64,000 bases of DNA from Branchiostoma lanceolatum (lineage: Eukaryota > Chordata > Leptocardii > Amphioxiformes > Branchiostomatidae). Position numbers and translations under genes: made by a program. Below the pieces are notes generated by a model, which saw only the letters and a list, made by a program, of their open reading frames with translations, was not told the DNA's origin and ran no database searches. Within the stretch, counting starts at the first letter, position 1. Each line of letters opens with the position of its first letter. The DNA is taken from positions 6,945,383 through 7,009,382 of the forward strand of contig NC_089732.1 of NCBI RefSeq assembly GCF_035083965.1, given 5' to 3'. This document shows, piece by piece, positions 31,501-43,500 of the stretch.

Positions 31501-34500
31501 CAGGTAGGAGGCTGTCCACTCCAGGTTTGATCTGCTTGGCATCGTCTAGTCTCAGGTCCATGAAGTTCAAACCCTGAGGTACAACCGTAGGACACTGAGT
31601 TTCCATATGTGAAGTCCGTGCCTCTGATGAGACCGTTGGTGAGAGCTTCAGGTTGGCCACAACTGACGGCAAGACACTGAGGCTCCCCATCACTCCACTG
31701 TCTGTCCTCTCCACATGTTCTTCTGGCAGCTCCTTTCAGTTTGTATCCCTTGTTACAGGTATACACCACAGACTGCTGGTATGTGAAATCGTTCCCCTGT
31801 ACTTCACCATTTGCTATGGAACCTGGCTGGCCACAGTTAACAGGTCTGCATGTTGGGGGAAGTCCACTCCAAGTCTGATCAGCCTGGCAGGTTCTTGTAA
31901 CCTCTCCAGTTAGCTCGTAACCGAGATCACAAGTGTAAGAGATGGTTTGGAGATAGGTCAGCTGGCCGAAGTGGACTTTACCATTGGTGACAGACTGTGG
32001 AGAGGGGCAGCTCACAGGTAAACACTGGGGAGAAGTTCCACTCCATGTCCTGTCCGCTTGGCAAACTCGTACATCCCCTCCCTCTAGTCTATAACCTGTG
32101 TTGCACGAATACCTGATCTCTCCTTGGTACAAAGTGTTTGAAATTGTTATGCTGCCATTTTCTATGGGCTTTGGAGAACCACAAGATATGGGCCTGCACT
32201 GAAAACTGCTTTCACTCCATTGTCCATCTTTTTCACATCTCCTGGTGTTATCACCGACCACAACAGGCTCAAAACCTGGTAAGCATTTATATTGAATGAT
32301 GCTTCCATACTGATAATCTAGTCCAGTGAGCTCTGCATTCTGAATGTCTACAGGGGTTGGACAAATGATGAGTTCACAAAACGTTTCACCATCTGTTCCC
32401 TTCCATGTCGCATCCTCTTTACAAACAACTTGTTGACTCCCTCGCAGTCTGTATCCTTCCTTACATGTGTAGGCTACAGTGTTGCCAAAGGTGTAGTTGC
32501 CCCCTGTCCTTACTGAGTTCAGTACTGTAGGAGGATTTCCACAGGATACAGGTGCACATGAGGGTACCTTGTCCTTCCACGAGCCATCATGTTCACACAT
32601 TATCTCACTAATACCTTCCAAGACAAACCCAGGGTCACATTGATAGCTGGCAATGCTTCTGTAAGTAAAACTATCGTATATCACTTTTCCGTACAGAATT
32701 TTGCTTGGGATGTTACATTCAACTGGTTTACATGTAGGACTTGTATCACTCCACTGTCCATTGGCTTGGCACACTCTCGTCAACACACCATCTCGTGTGT
32801 ATCCTCTGTTGCATACGTACGTTATTGTGTCTTCAAACAGGTATCTTTGTCCAAAGGTGTGTCCATTACTAATGTCCTTAGGAGCCCCACAAGCCACTTT
32901 CTTACACACTGGTTCTGAGCTACTCCACACGCCATCTGCCTGGCAAGTTCTCGACACAGAACCATGCAAGATGTAACCTTTATTACATGAATACTGCACA
33001 GACTGTCCAAAATAGTAGCGTATACCTTTCATTTTCCCATTCTTCAGATTGCTAGGCACAGGGCAGCGTTTGGGTTTGCATATTGGGTTCTCCCCGCTCC
33101 ATAAACCCTCAGCTTGACAAACTCGGCTACCATTTCCTGATAGCACAAATCCCTCATCACAGGAATATTCTACAACACTGTTGTATATAAGCCCAAAATT
33201 TGCTTTAACTTTTCCATTTTCTACAGTATCAGGTTGTCCACATGATACTGGTCTGCACTGTGGCGCTCTTCCGGACCAGGAGGCGTTGGCTTGACACCGC
33301 CTCTCCCTTTGCCCTTGCAGCTCGTACCCCACCTTGCAGCTGTACTGGATGATGCTACCAAAGGTGTGGTCCTGACCCGTGATCACGCCAGCCATGATGT
33401 GTATGGGAGGGATGCAGAGGATGGGCACGCACGAGGGAGGGGGGACATTCCACGTCCCATCCTCCTGGCAGGTCCGTTTGGAGCCCCCTTGCAGGAGGTA
33501 CCCCTCCTCACACTGGTACTGTATAGTGCTGCCGTATGTGTACTCAGAGCCAACCACACCCCCGTTTGTGATGGGGTCTGGCACCACACAGGAGACGATG
33601 ACACACTTGGGTAACGGATGGCTCCAGGTCCTGTCCTCTTGGCAGGTAGCATTACCTGTCCCTGTAAGTTTGTACCCGACATCACACGTGTATGTGACAT
33701 TGCTGCCAAATATGTAACTACCCCCTGATTTACTCCCATGGTCAATTTCTGGGGGTTCAGGACAGCTGACTGGCTCACAAGTCGGTTCCTCACCATGCCA
33801 GGTCTTGTCCGCTTGGCACATACGCTCATTCGCTCCCTTGAGTTCATACCCGGGGGTGCAAGAATAAATCACAGTGCTCTTGTACCTGAAATTTGTTCCA
33901 TCTGCACTGCCATACAGGATTTCCGCTGGTTTTCCACAAGACACGGGTTCACACAAAGGCGAAGTTCCGTTCCAAGACCCGCTATCAAGACACACCCTTG
34001 TTCCAATGCCTTGAAGTTTGTGTCCATCTTCACAATGATAGGACACTACACCACCGTAAGTGAAGTTCTGTCCATCTATTCGGCCATTGTCAATGTTGTC
34101 AGGCTGACCGCATGACACAGGGCTGCAGGTTGGAGGCGGTTCCTCCCAGGTGCCGTCATCTTGACAGTGATATTTCTCCTTCTCACCCTCCAGCCTGTAC
34201 CCCAACCTACAGCTGTACTTCACAAAACCAAGGTAGTAGAAGTACTGCCCCTGTACCAGGCCATTGGTAATGTTGGGAGGACTGCCACAGTACACTGGGT
34301 CACACTTTGGCTCCGCTCCACTCCATGTCCTGTTTGCTTGGCAAGTTCTCTCGGACGCCCCTTTCAAGACATAACCAGTGTTACACTTGTAATGAATAAC
34401 ACTCTGGAACTTGAAGTCGCTGATTCCAATGAGTCCGTTGTCAACGCTGGGTGGGTGTTTGCAGGAGACGGGCTGGCAGGTAGGTGGTTTATCAGTTTCA

Positions 34501-37500
34501 TCAGACTCATCATATGTCCACAGTCCGTCTGCACTGCACCAGGTTAGGTTCTTTGAATTCTTTGCCAGCTCATATCCTTCATCACACTTGTATAATACTG
34601 ACCGTCCATAGGTGAAGTTGTTTCCCACGAATCTCCCGTTGTCTACAGTTGGTGGCAGCCCACACGAGATAGCTCTGCAGAGGGCATTTGACTGGGACCA
34701 CTCCCCTTCTGCTAGGCATGCCCTGGTGCCATTTCCTTGCAGTTCATATCCATGATCACACTCATACCTAACCACACTTGTGTAGGAGAAATTTGTACCC
34801 TTCACGACTCCATTTTCCACTGTAGGGGGTTCTCCGCATGATACTGGCTCACAGATAGGTGGACTACCCGACCACCTTCCATCAGACAAGCAAGTCTGAC
34901 TGCTTCCTCCTTTCAGTGTCCAACCCAGGTAACATCTGTACTGCACAACACCTTTATAGTGAATGTTCGGAGCTTTGTTTGATCCATACTGTAGTTTGGG
35001 AGGATTCCCACATGATACAGGCTCACAGTCTGGCGTTTTGCCACTCCAGGTCTTGTTTGCCAAACATCTGCGCCTGGAGTTTCCCACGAGATAATATCCT
35101 TTGTCACATGTGTACGTCACTTCACCTTGGAAGTCAAAGTTTCCCCCAATAAGCGTCCCATTCCCGACCAACGCAGGCCTGCCACATGACACTGGTTGGC
35201 AGGAGGGTAGTGCATGACTCCAACTTCTATCAGCTTCACATGTCGCTGCCTCAGCACCGTCTAGGACGTACCCTTCGTTGCACTTGAACCTGACAGTTTC
35301 GCCATAGTGGAAGTCTGCTCCATGGATTGAGCCATGGTGAAGAGATGGCACGCTACATTGCACCGGCTCACACTGCACCTCCTCTTCACTCCATGTCCCA
35401 TCTGCCAGACATTTCCTCCTACCAGTGCTCACCAGTTCAAACCCTTTGTCACAGTCGTATTGTACAGTGTCTCCGTATTTCAGATTAAGAGCTAACGGCT
35501 GCCCATACTTCAGAGCAGGTGGGGGCTTGCATGGAGCCCTCTCGCAATGCGGCGTAGCTCCATTCCACGAGCGGTTTGCCTGGCACTCTTGTATCCCTTC
35601 CCCTACAAGAACATAGCCCTCAATGCAGTGGTATGTGATGATACTTCTGTATGTGAAGCTGCTTCCTTTGACAAAAGCATTTTCCACATCGTCCGGCTTG
35701 CCGCATGATACAGGATTACAGTTAACCACTGGCACCGACCAGCTTTTGTTGGCCATGCAAGTTGAATCTGCCGGTCTATCACTTTCATAACCAGGTTCGC
35801 AGACATATTGCACTTTACTCTTGAAGGTGTAGATCTCGCCAACTGCCTTGGCATGTGGGAACTCCAGAGGGGTGCCACAACTGATGGCCACACAGGTTGG
35901 GGGTTGACCTGACCAGGAACCATCAGCTAGACATGTCATGTTGCTTTCTCCCTGTATGACGTACCCTGGTTCACAGTTGTAGGTGATCACGCTCTCGTAC
36001 ACGCTGATATCGGAGCTGGATATGATGATACCGTGTGTGATCTTGGGGGGGTGATCACATCTGATGGGAGTACACTGTGGCGGGCCTGATTTCCAGAGAC
36101 CATCAGAGTCACACGTCCGTGTGTCATTCCCGATCAAGATATGTCCTACGTCACAGTCGTACTGAACAATGCTCTCGTATCTCACATCACCTACTGTCAG
36201 TGAACCATGCTGTATTTCCGCTGGTTGACCACAGGAGATACGCTCACATTTGGGAGCCTCGCCGCTCCATGTCCCGTTCGCCTGACACATCTGTGAAGCT
36301 GTCCCCTCCAGATCAAATCCCTTGTCACACGCAAATGACACAACGCTTCCATACTTGTAGTCACCGTCAGAGAAGAGAAAACTATGCTCGACTTTCCGAG
36401 GTGATCCGCAGGAAATCCGTTCACAGTACGGCGCATCCCCGCCCCAACGTCCGTTGGCTTGACAAACTCTCGAGCTCGCCCCAACCAGTGTGTATCCCTG
36501 CTCGCAGTGGTACTGGACGCTGCTCTGATAGGTTAAGAAGATGCCGATCATGATCCCATTCTCAATACTGTCTGGTTGTCCACAGTTGACAGGCTGGCAG
36601 AAGGGGATCTTGTCGCTCCACTCTCCCAAAGCTAGACAGGTCCGTTCATCTGTGCCATTCAGAACGTAACCTGTCAGACAAAAGAAAATCAAAAAGTCAT
36701 TAATTGTTAAAAACTTTAACAAATACTAAACATCAGTTTACCTAGTAGACACCTCTACATAATGGCATTCATTGTGATTCATCAGCAAAGTCTTGTACAG
36801 TAGCTATAAACTTTGTGACTTTTCCAACCTGTGTTTGACAAATCTATTGTGACAGTCATATAAAAATCCTGTCCACAAACATATACTTAATGAACATGAT
36901 GTAAAAGCATGCAGAAACTCATTACTGTGATAAATCAATGTACAGAAGACTGACCTGTGTTGCACTTGTACTCCAGGGTGTGGTTAAACTCATAGCTGCT
37001 CCCTGATATACGACCATTGGGGAGTTCAGATGGTGGGTCACAGGTTACCACTGTGTAGGAAAATGAGTATTGTCACTCGCCTGGTATACACAGTAGTAGG
37101 TCATAGCCAGTGTACCTCAAGAAGGTTAAAACTTTGCCATATCAAAAATTCTGGGATCTAATGTGACATTCTACTCTCCATGCAGAGGATGGGTTCCGGC
37201 AGGTTTTTGACGTGTTTTCAGGCGTTTTTGTCGGGCTTTCTACTTTGTCGTTGGCTGGAGAAAAAAAATGACAAAGTAGAAAGCCCGACAAAAATGCCTA
37301 AAAACACGTCAAAAACCTGCCGGAACCCTTTCTCTGCTTGGAGAGTAACATTCATTTTAACCTTCTCCCAGCTGCCTTACTCGGGAATCGAGAATTTGCT
37401 GCCAAAGGGCTTCTTCAGTGTCCCAAAGGTTAAGATACTACAATTCATGGATGAAACACTTCTGTCTAGTGAAGTCAGCTTGAGTGAAAGTTTCACCCTA

Positions 37501-40500
37501 GCTGACGAGACTGACAAAACTACTGAAACTTGACAATCATTTTAAGAGTACTACAATTTGTGTAGGGAAAACTTCTGTTTTGTGAAGTCAGCTTGAGGCA
37601 GGTGAAAGTTTCATGAAACTAGTATTAAAACTACCTACCTTTACAGGTGCGTCCATCCCCGGTGAAGCCCAGTCTGCACTCACAGGTGTAGTCTCCAGGT
37701 GTGTTGGTGCAGTCGGCATGGGCAGAGCATGTGTGGAGGTCATCAGCTGCACACTCATCCACATCTACAGGTATGGAACATGTGAACAACTTTCCACTCA
37801 GCTAGAATCTTCCAGAACAATACCTCACTGTACTATAACATGTTCACATGTACTGGTATATGAACATAGTAGCTAAATATTACAAGTGAGCCACATTCTT
37901 ATTCTTTTACTATTACTAACTATTTGACCGTTGGGGCACTACAGAAGATCTGGCAACCAGTTTTCTCCACTCTTCTTGTTTTTCTTAGAGTTTCACTTAG
38001 ACAGTATCATGACTGGCGCCTGTCCATTCTCTGACATTATCTTCCCATATTTTCCGAGCCACATTGATTACCCTTAACATTAATCTGAATTAATTGGACA
38101 GGACTTACAAATAGACCAACCAAGAAGTTGAAGATGGGGTTTTTGGTGCTATGAAAATGAAGAACACTTAGATCTTCACAGCTGAAGTACAATATACTTT
38201 GCACACAAAATAGCAGACCAGAAAAAATTCATAGTATCCTAACAAGACCATAGCACGTCCAGGACAAAAGATACAAAAACCAGGACAAAGTTCTGCTGCA
38301 GTACCAAGGTCACATACTAGGGGGCCCGAAATTGACCTTGATCGTCTTTCCAAGACATACCCACGTACCAAATATGATCATAATCCATCCAGAGTTTCTT
38401 GACTTATGCTGACTAAAACACAAATAGACACACACACAGACAGACGCGCCACAAACTGTATACCTCCTTTATTCATTAAATAAATTCAGTAAAGATAACG
38501 TGTAGCAATTCACTTATAGACCTACCAAGACATGTGGGGCGATCTCCTTCCCAGAGTCCTTCAGGACCGCAGGTGAGCATGGTGTCCTTGTCCAGTTGGT
38601 AGCCATGGTTACAGCGGTAGCGCACGGTATCCTGGTACCTGTAACCACTGGCACCGACAGGCCTTCCCCAGAAGACACTTGGAGGGGGACCACACGATCT
38701 TTCTTAATTGTAGAAAGGCAGTGCTTAAAGTGATGGCCAGAAAAATCAGTGACTTACTGTAAATAAAGGTACTGGTTGGACACAAATACATGTACATGTA
38801 CAGGAACATATGCTGGTACAATGAGTACAAAAGAATAGCCAAACTTCAGCAGGTATATATATGAAAACTGCCCAATTCTTGCTTGGATTTGAACTTTTTT
38901 TTTGGCAAATCACAATTTTCCGTGCCTCATAATATCAACGTACAGTGATGTACAGCATACACAGATGATATGTAAAATATATTGTACTTTCTGGTAAGAA
39001 GTAAAGAATACATTTTAGTCACTTTGTTTTCACCTCCTATATAAAAGCTCCCCTGGACTAAACCAAATGCAGTACCTACTTTTACACCCTGCTGCTTCCC
39101 CCGACCACGAGGTGTCCAGGAGACACTCCCTGTACGGCAGCCCGTCCAGTTCATACCCCGTGTCACACCTGTAGACTATCCTGGACCCCATGGACGTGTC
39201 GTTACCGATGATGGAACCATTTCTGGGTCTGGGAGGCAAGGACACACAGCCTGGAGATATGAAAATAGTGGTACAATTTTAGTTGCAATAAAATTTCCTT
39301 ATACAGTACATGTAGTACAGTACATGATTCTACACTGTGGATAATATATTACCTTAACCCAAGGAGGTTAAGGTCTAACCTTCATCAACGTACCAAGGAG
39401 GTTTAATTTAAACCACCTTGATTAACCCTATAAAGGCAAACAATACAAATCATGTATCTGCATCAAATTTGTCTTTCTCAAGGTATAGTTATTCTTTAAC
39501 AACAGGTAATTTTCCTAATGATTACATGGTTGTCAGGTAAAAATCATTTGATGGTGCCATAATGTCCCCTGACACACAATCTGGGACAATTTTTTAAACT
39601 CAATTATTGATTTTAATACCAGACACTGGCCCATACCAGAAATTAACATCCCTCCTTTCATGGCTGAAGAACTCAGTCAAGACAAACAGGTTCTCCCATG
39701 TGATGTCAAAGCTGGAAGACCCCAGTGTGTCTTGAATATAAATCACAAACCGAATCGCAAATGTCAATGGAGAAACTGTACAACCAGCAGACACTGTCCA
39801 GATGTGGATAGGCAAGTTCAACCACCCTTTGATAGGATTAAAATGAGGGATTAAATGTTTGAGCTCAGGAAACCCTAGGGTATAAATAAGAACAGCTTGA
39901 TTGGCACTGTTACTACAGTTTCTTTCTTTACCTCTAAAATAAAGGTCTCTTCATACAATGTAGTTCTATGCCAGGTTTCTTATATACAGAATGAGCATCT
40001 AATGTCTGATATCTGACTTGTGTTAAGTGAAGATGATAACAGTGAAGTCTTGGTAGAAGATTCATCAGGCTTAGGTTATTGGAAGGAGCACTTGAACCAA
40101 GGGATGTATATGCCTAGACAAAGCCATGTTCATATTAAGCCTATCATAGCCGGTTGAATTAATCTAAAGATTTACCCGGCCAATCTATCTTAGCCCAATA
40201 TGAATGCAAATTAACCGGCAAAATAAGGGTTTTAGCCTGCCAGGTTAAATAGAAACCACCTCAGCAGTTTCCTGTAGTAGGAAATTTGACTGGTAAATTC
40301 AGTGACACTTCCTCCAAGTCAGCCAGTAAGACGCTAGGTGTACAATGAATCATTGGTGTAAGATTAAGAGCGACTTATTGCACATGTGTGAGAAGGGGTC
40401 TTGGGAAAGATACAGATCTCAAAACCACATAAAAACCTTTGCCATGACTGCCCATGAATCTTAACACCTGAAGCAAATAGTTCATGTCTCCAGGGAGTTA

Positions 40501-43500
40501 CAGAATGGTGTAATGAGGATTATCTTGTGAACTTCAACCCTTGTGGTTTTGGCTCCATGTTTTTGTAAGTTTAGTAGGCGTCAGGTTGAATAGTGGTGAC
40601 ACTGTCCATTATACATGACAACAACCACATGCAGTATTGTGCCACAGGTAACCATACTAAGTGACCAGGGGCCAGCTAGGATGTGAAATCATGCAGAAAA
40701 TGCTGCATTTGCTGTCAACTTTTGAAGGTGTAGAAAGTTGAAAGCGGCTGATGTCATTTGATCCTGAGATATTTTGCCTACTTAAGATGTAACCCCTTCA
40801 AAAGGTTTTTATCTACTAACTGTTTGTGATATTCCTATCAGTTTCAATCTCACTGATTGTAGTTTGCACAGTCATTGCTCCATCTAAGAGTGACAAGATA
40901 CAATATGCAGCTGTTACACATGTCTGATCAGTAACTGTTCTTTGATGAATACAATTATGCTTGTAAGGACTAAAGACAGTGCTTTTCGAGATACTAGATT
41001 CACTTTAATTTTATTAATGTGGTTTTACAGATGCTGACAAGATCAACACCAAGCACATAAGTCCTAGCTTTTTAAATTGCACAAAAAAAATTTCTTACGA
41101 TAAAAAAGAAAAAGTACTTGGTTGGGGACTTTTCTTCTTTATCGGCTAACCTTAGTTTGTACATACAGTATGATTGTCCAGTCTCTCCCCTGCCAATTCT
41201 CAAACTTGACCTCCACTACCCTATACATGTAGGTAACTAAAGGTAAAGGTAAACATGGTCATAGCCTTTTTAAGACCGTAGGGACGACAGTGGGTTGTAA
41301 TCCACTGTGTCTACTGCACGGTATTGGAAGGTCATCTCTATCCTTCCACTGCCTTTTTGCCCCCAAACCAAAGTCAGGTTCATTTAAAAAAAGGTATTTT
41401 TACACCTGGGTGGAGTGAGGAACGTCGTGTAAAGGGCCTTCCCAAAGGACACAACATCTAGCCAGGAATGCCAGGAATCAAACCCATAACCTATCTCCTG
41501 TCTGCGCTAGCCTAGCCCATTCGGGATGCCACTTTCACAGCTAACTATCACCACATGAAGAAGCCGTGTCATTGTCTCTGAACCTGATACTGACAGATGT
41601 CTGCAGCCATCAGTAGAAACAGGCTTCAGTGGTCCCTCAGCCATAGGAACTGACTGGACCAGGTGAAAAGTCAGGACTGATAGACACAAGCAACACTTTC
41701 AGGCAACCCTGCAGGACAAGGAATGTTGGAAGTGGGCCAAGGAAAGACACTGCATGCCATAAGACGTTAGAGGGAGCTGAGGAGATGAGTATGAGACAAT
41801 CTAGCCTCTGTTCTCCACTTTTGGGGGTCGGTGGTACTGTAGTTCACTTTATCTTCACAGTAGCGAAATTTCACTGTGTAAGGAAAATTTATATTTTCAC
41901 TGAACTTTAACTTAATGATGGCGGCAAGCTAAGTGATAGGAGTCATAAATAACTATAACAGGTTTTTCACAGTGATGATAATTTCACGGTACAGAGGTGA
42001 CCGTGAAAAGAGTGAACATAAAGTAACAGTGAAGTACAGTAATCTAGAGCTAGGATAGAATGGCTTTGAGCTACATTGACAAGCAAAGGTGTAGCATTCT
42101 AATTTCACATTGTACATGTCAGTCCTCCTGGGACTTACTAAAGACTCCAAAGTACTAAATTGAATTTTCCACCAGCACACTCCATAACAAATCAATTTTT
42201 CCACCAAAAATTGGCACAACATCACATAAAGACCATCTGTAAGTACCTGTTTCTGTCACCCCTTATTAGCTTAAAGGCTACATGTATGTTCTAGGTGCCT
42301 TTTGTGTGTCAGTGTGTGTGTGTCTGTGGATAGCACAACTTGAGAAGCTGTGGATAGATCCTTATGATATTTGGTAGGTGGGTAGGGGTTGAATAAACAA
42401 AGGTCAAGTTCGATGATGGGCTTCCAGTGGCTTTCTAAGGTACTGCAGTATAACTTCCAGTTTTTACTTCTGATGGCTATGATCAAGATACTTGAGTCCA
42501 TGGCAGATAGCTCTTAGGACAGAGATTAAGGGAGCACACCCCAGTTTATTTGGGGTTTGAATTCAAGGCTGCCCAACCTCTAGGTATCATCTCTTTCAGA
42601 TCAACTGTGTATGGGATGAAAGCATATCCCTTCTGCTACAAGACCAACTGAGTTTTGTTATTTCAATCTCTCTAATTTTGGTAAATTAGAAGAAAAAAAT
42701 CATAATTTTCACGCCAAAATTTTGCATTTTCGCGTAGGTAGTAGAAAAATTTTGCAGCAGAAATGACTGATATTGTCAGAAAGAGATAAACCTAGCATAT
42801 AATCAAGCCAATTATAAAGGAAATGAGGAGGCCCCTTTACATCCCCTGCGATAGGACAATGGGACCAGGCCTGTGTGCAAACTCTGGCCGCTGGCTCCAC
42901 AGAACTTGAACCAGATGTGGTGAGAGGCAGAGTGCAACATTGCCAAAGCCACACAAAAATCCACAATGTTCTTGATTTACGAAAGGAAGCCAAAGGGACA
43001 ACTTCACGACCTTACAACCTGGATAGTGACAATTTCCATTTTCTGGCTCCTGCCCCTTTCCACACCATTAACATTGTCCTCCCTAGGAGAGCACCCTGAG
43101 TTTGACCTTCTACCCAGGATCCTCCCCTATCCCAGGGTGCAGCTGGTCAGACAGATTGACCTTCCAGACAGGCCTCCGCTGGGAACATCACAGAAATGGG
43201 TTTCTGTGTCACAAACAACTTCGTGTTACCACAATCATTTATCAGTGGGCAAGTCAAGCCAAGGGGGTAAAGAAGAAAAAGTGAATTCAAAGTGATTTAA
43301 AACAGTTCAGTTATTCCACTGGTCATGACAGAGAAGACATACGCTATGTACAGTATTTACAGGTTCATTGTACCTGGGGCATCTTCACTGGATAGCTATA
43401 TACAAAGAACACTTTTGCAGCTAGATGTGCAAAAGTTAGGTGTGACAGGTCCTTCAGTATAATAAATATAACTGAAGCTGCTAACGCGCAGCGTGCCTGC

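Noticed and set aside
29385..36553. Many long open frames on the plus strand opposite the CCP exon (for example 29385-29822, 36077-36553)
   Set aside because: They are antisense shadows of a strongly coding, low-stop repeat array; they repeat with the CCP period and match no family.
42875..43295. Overlapping plus-strand frames of 60-109 codons
   Set aside because: They are low in complexity relative to known proteins, lack domain motifs and sit in repeat-rich intron DNA.
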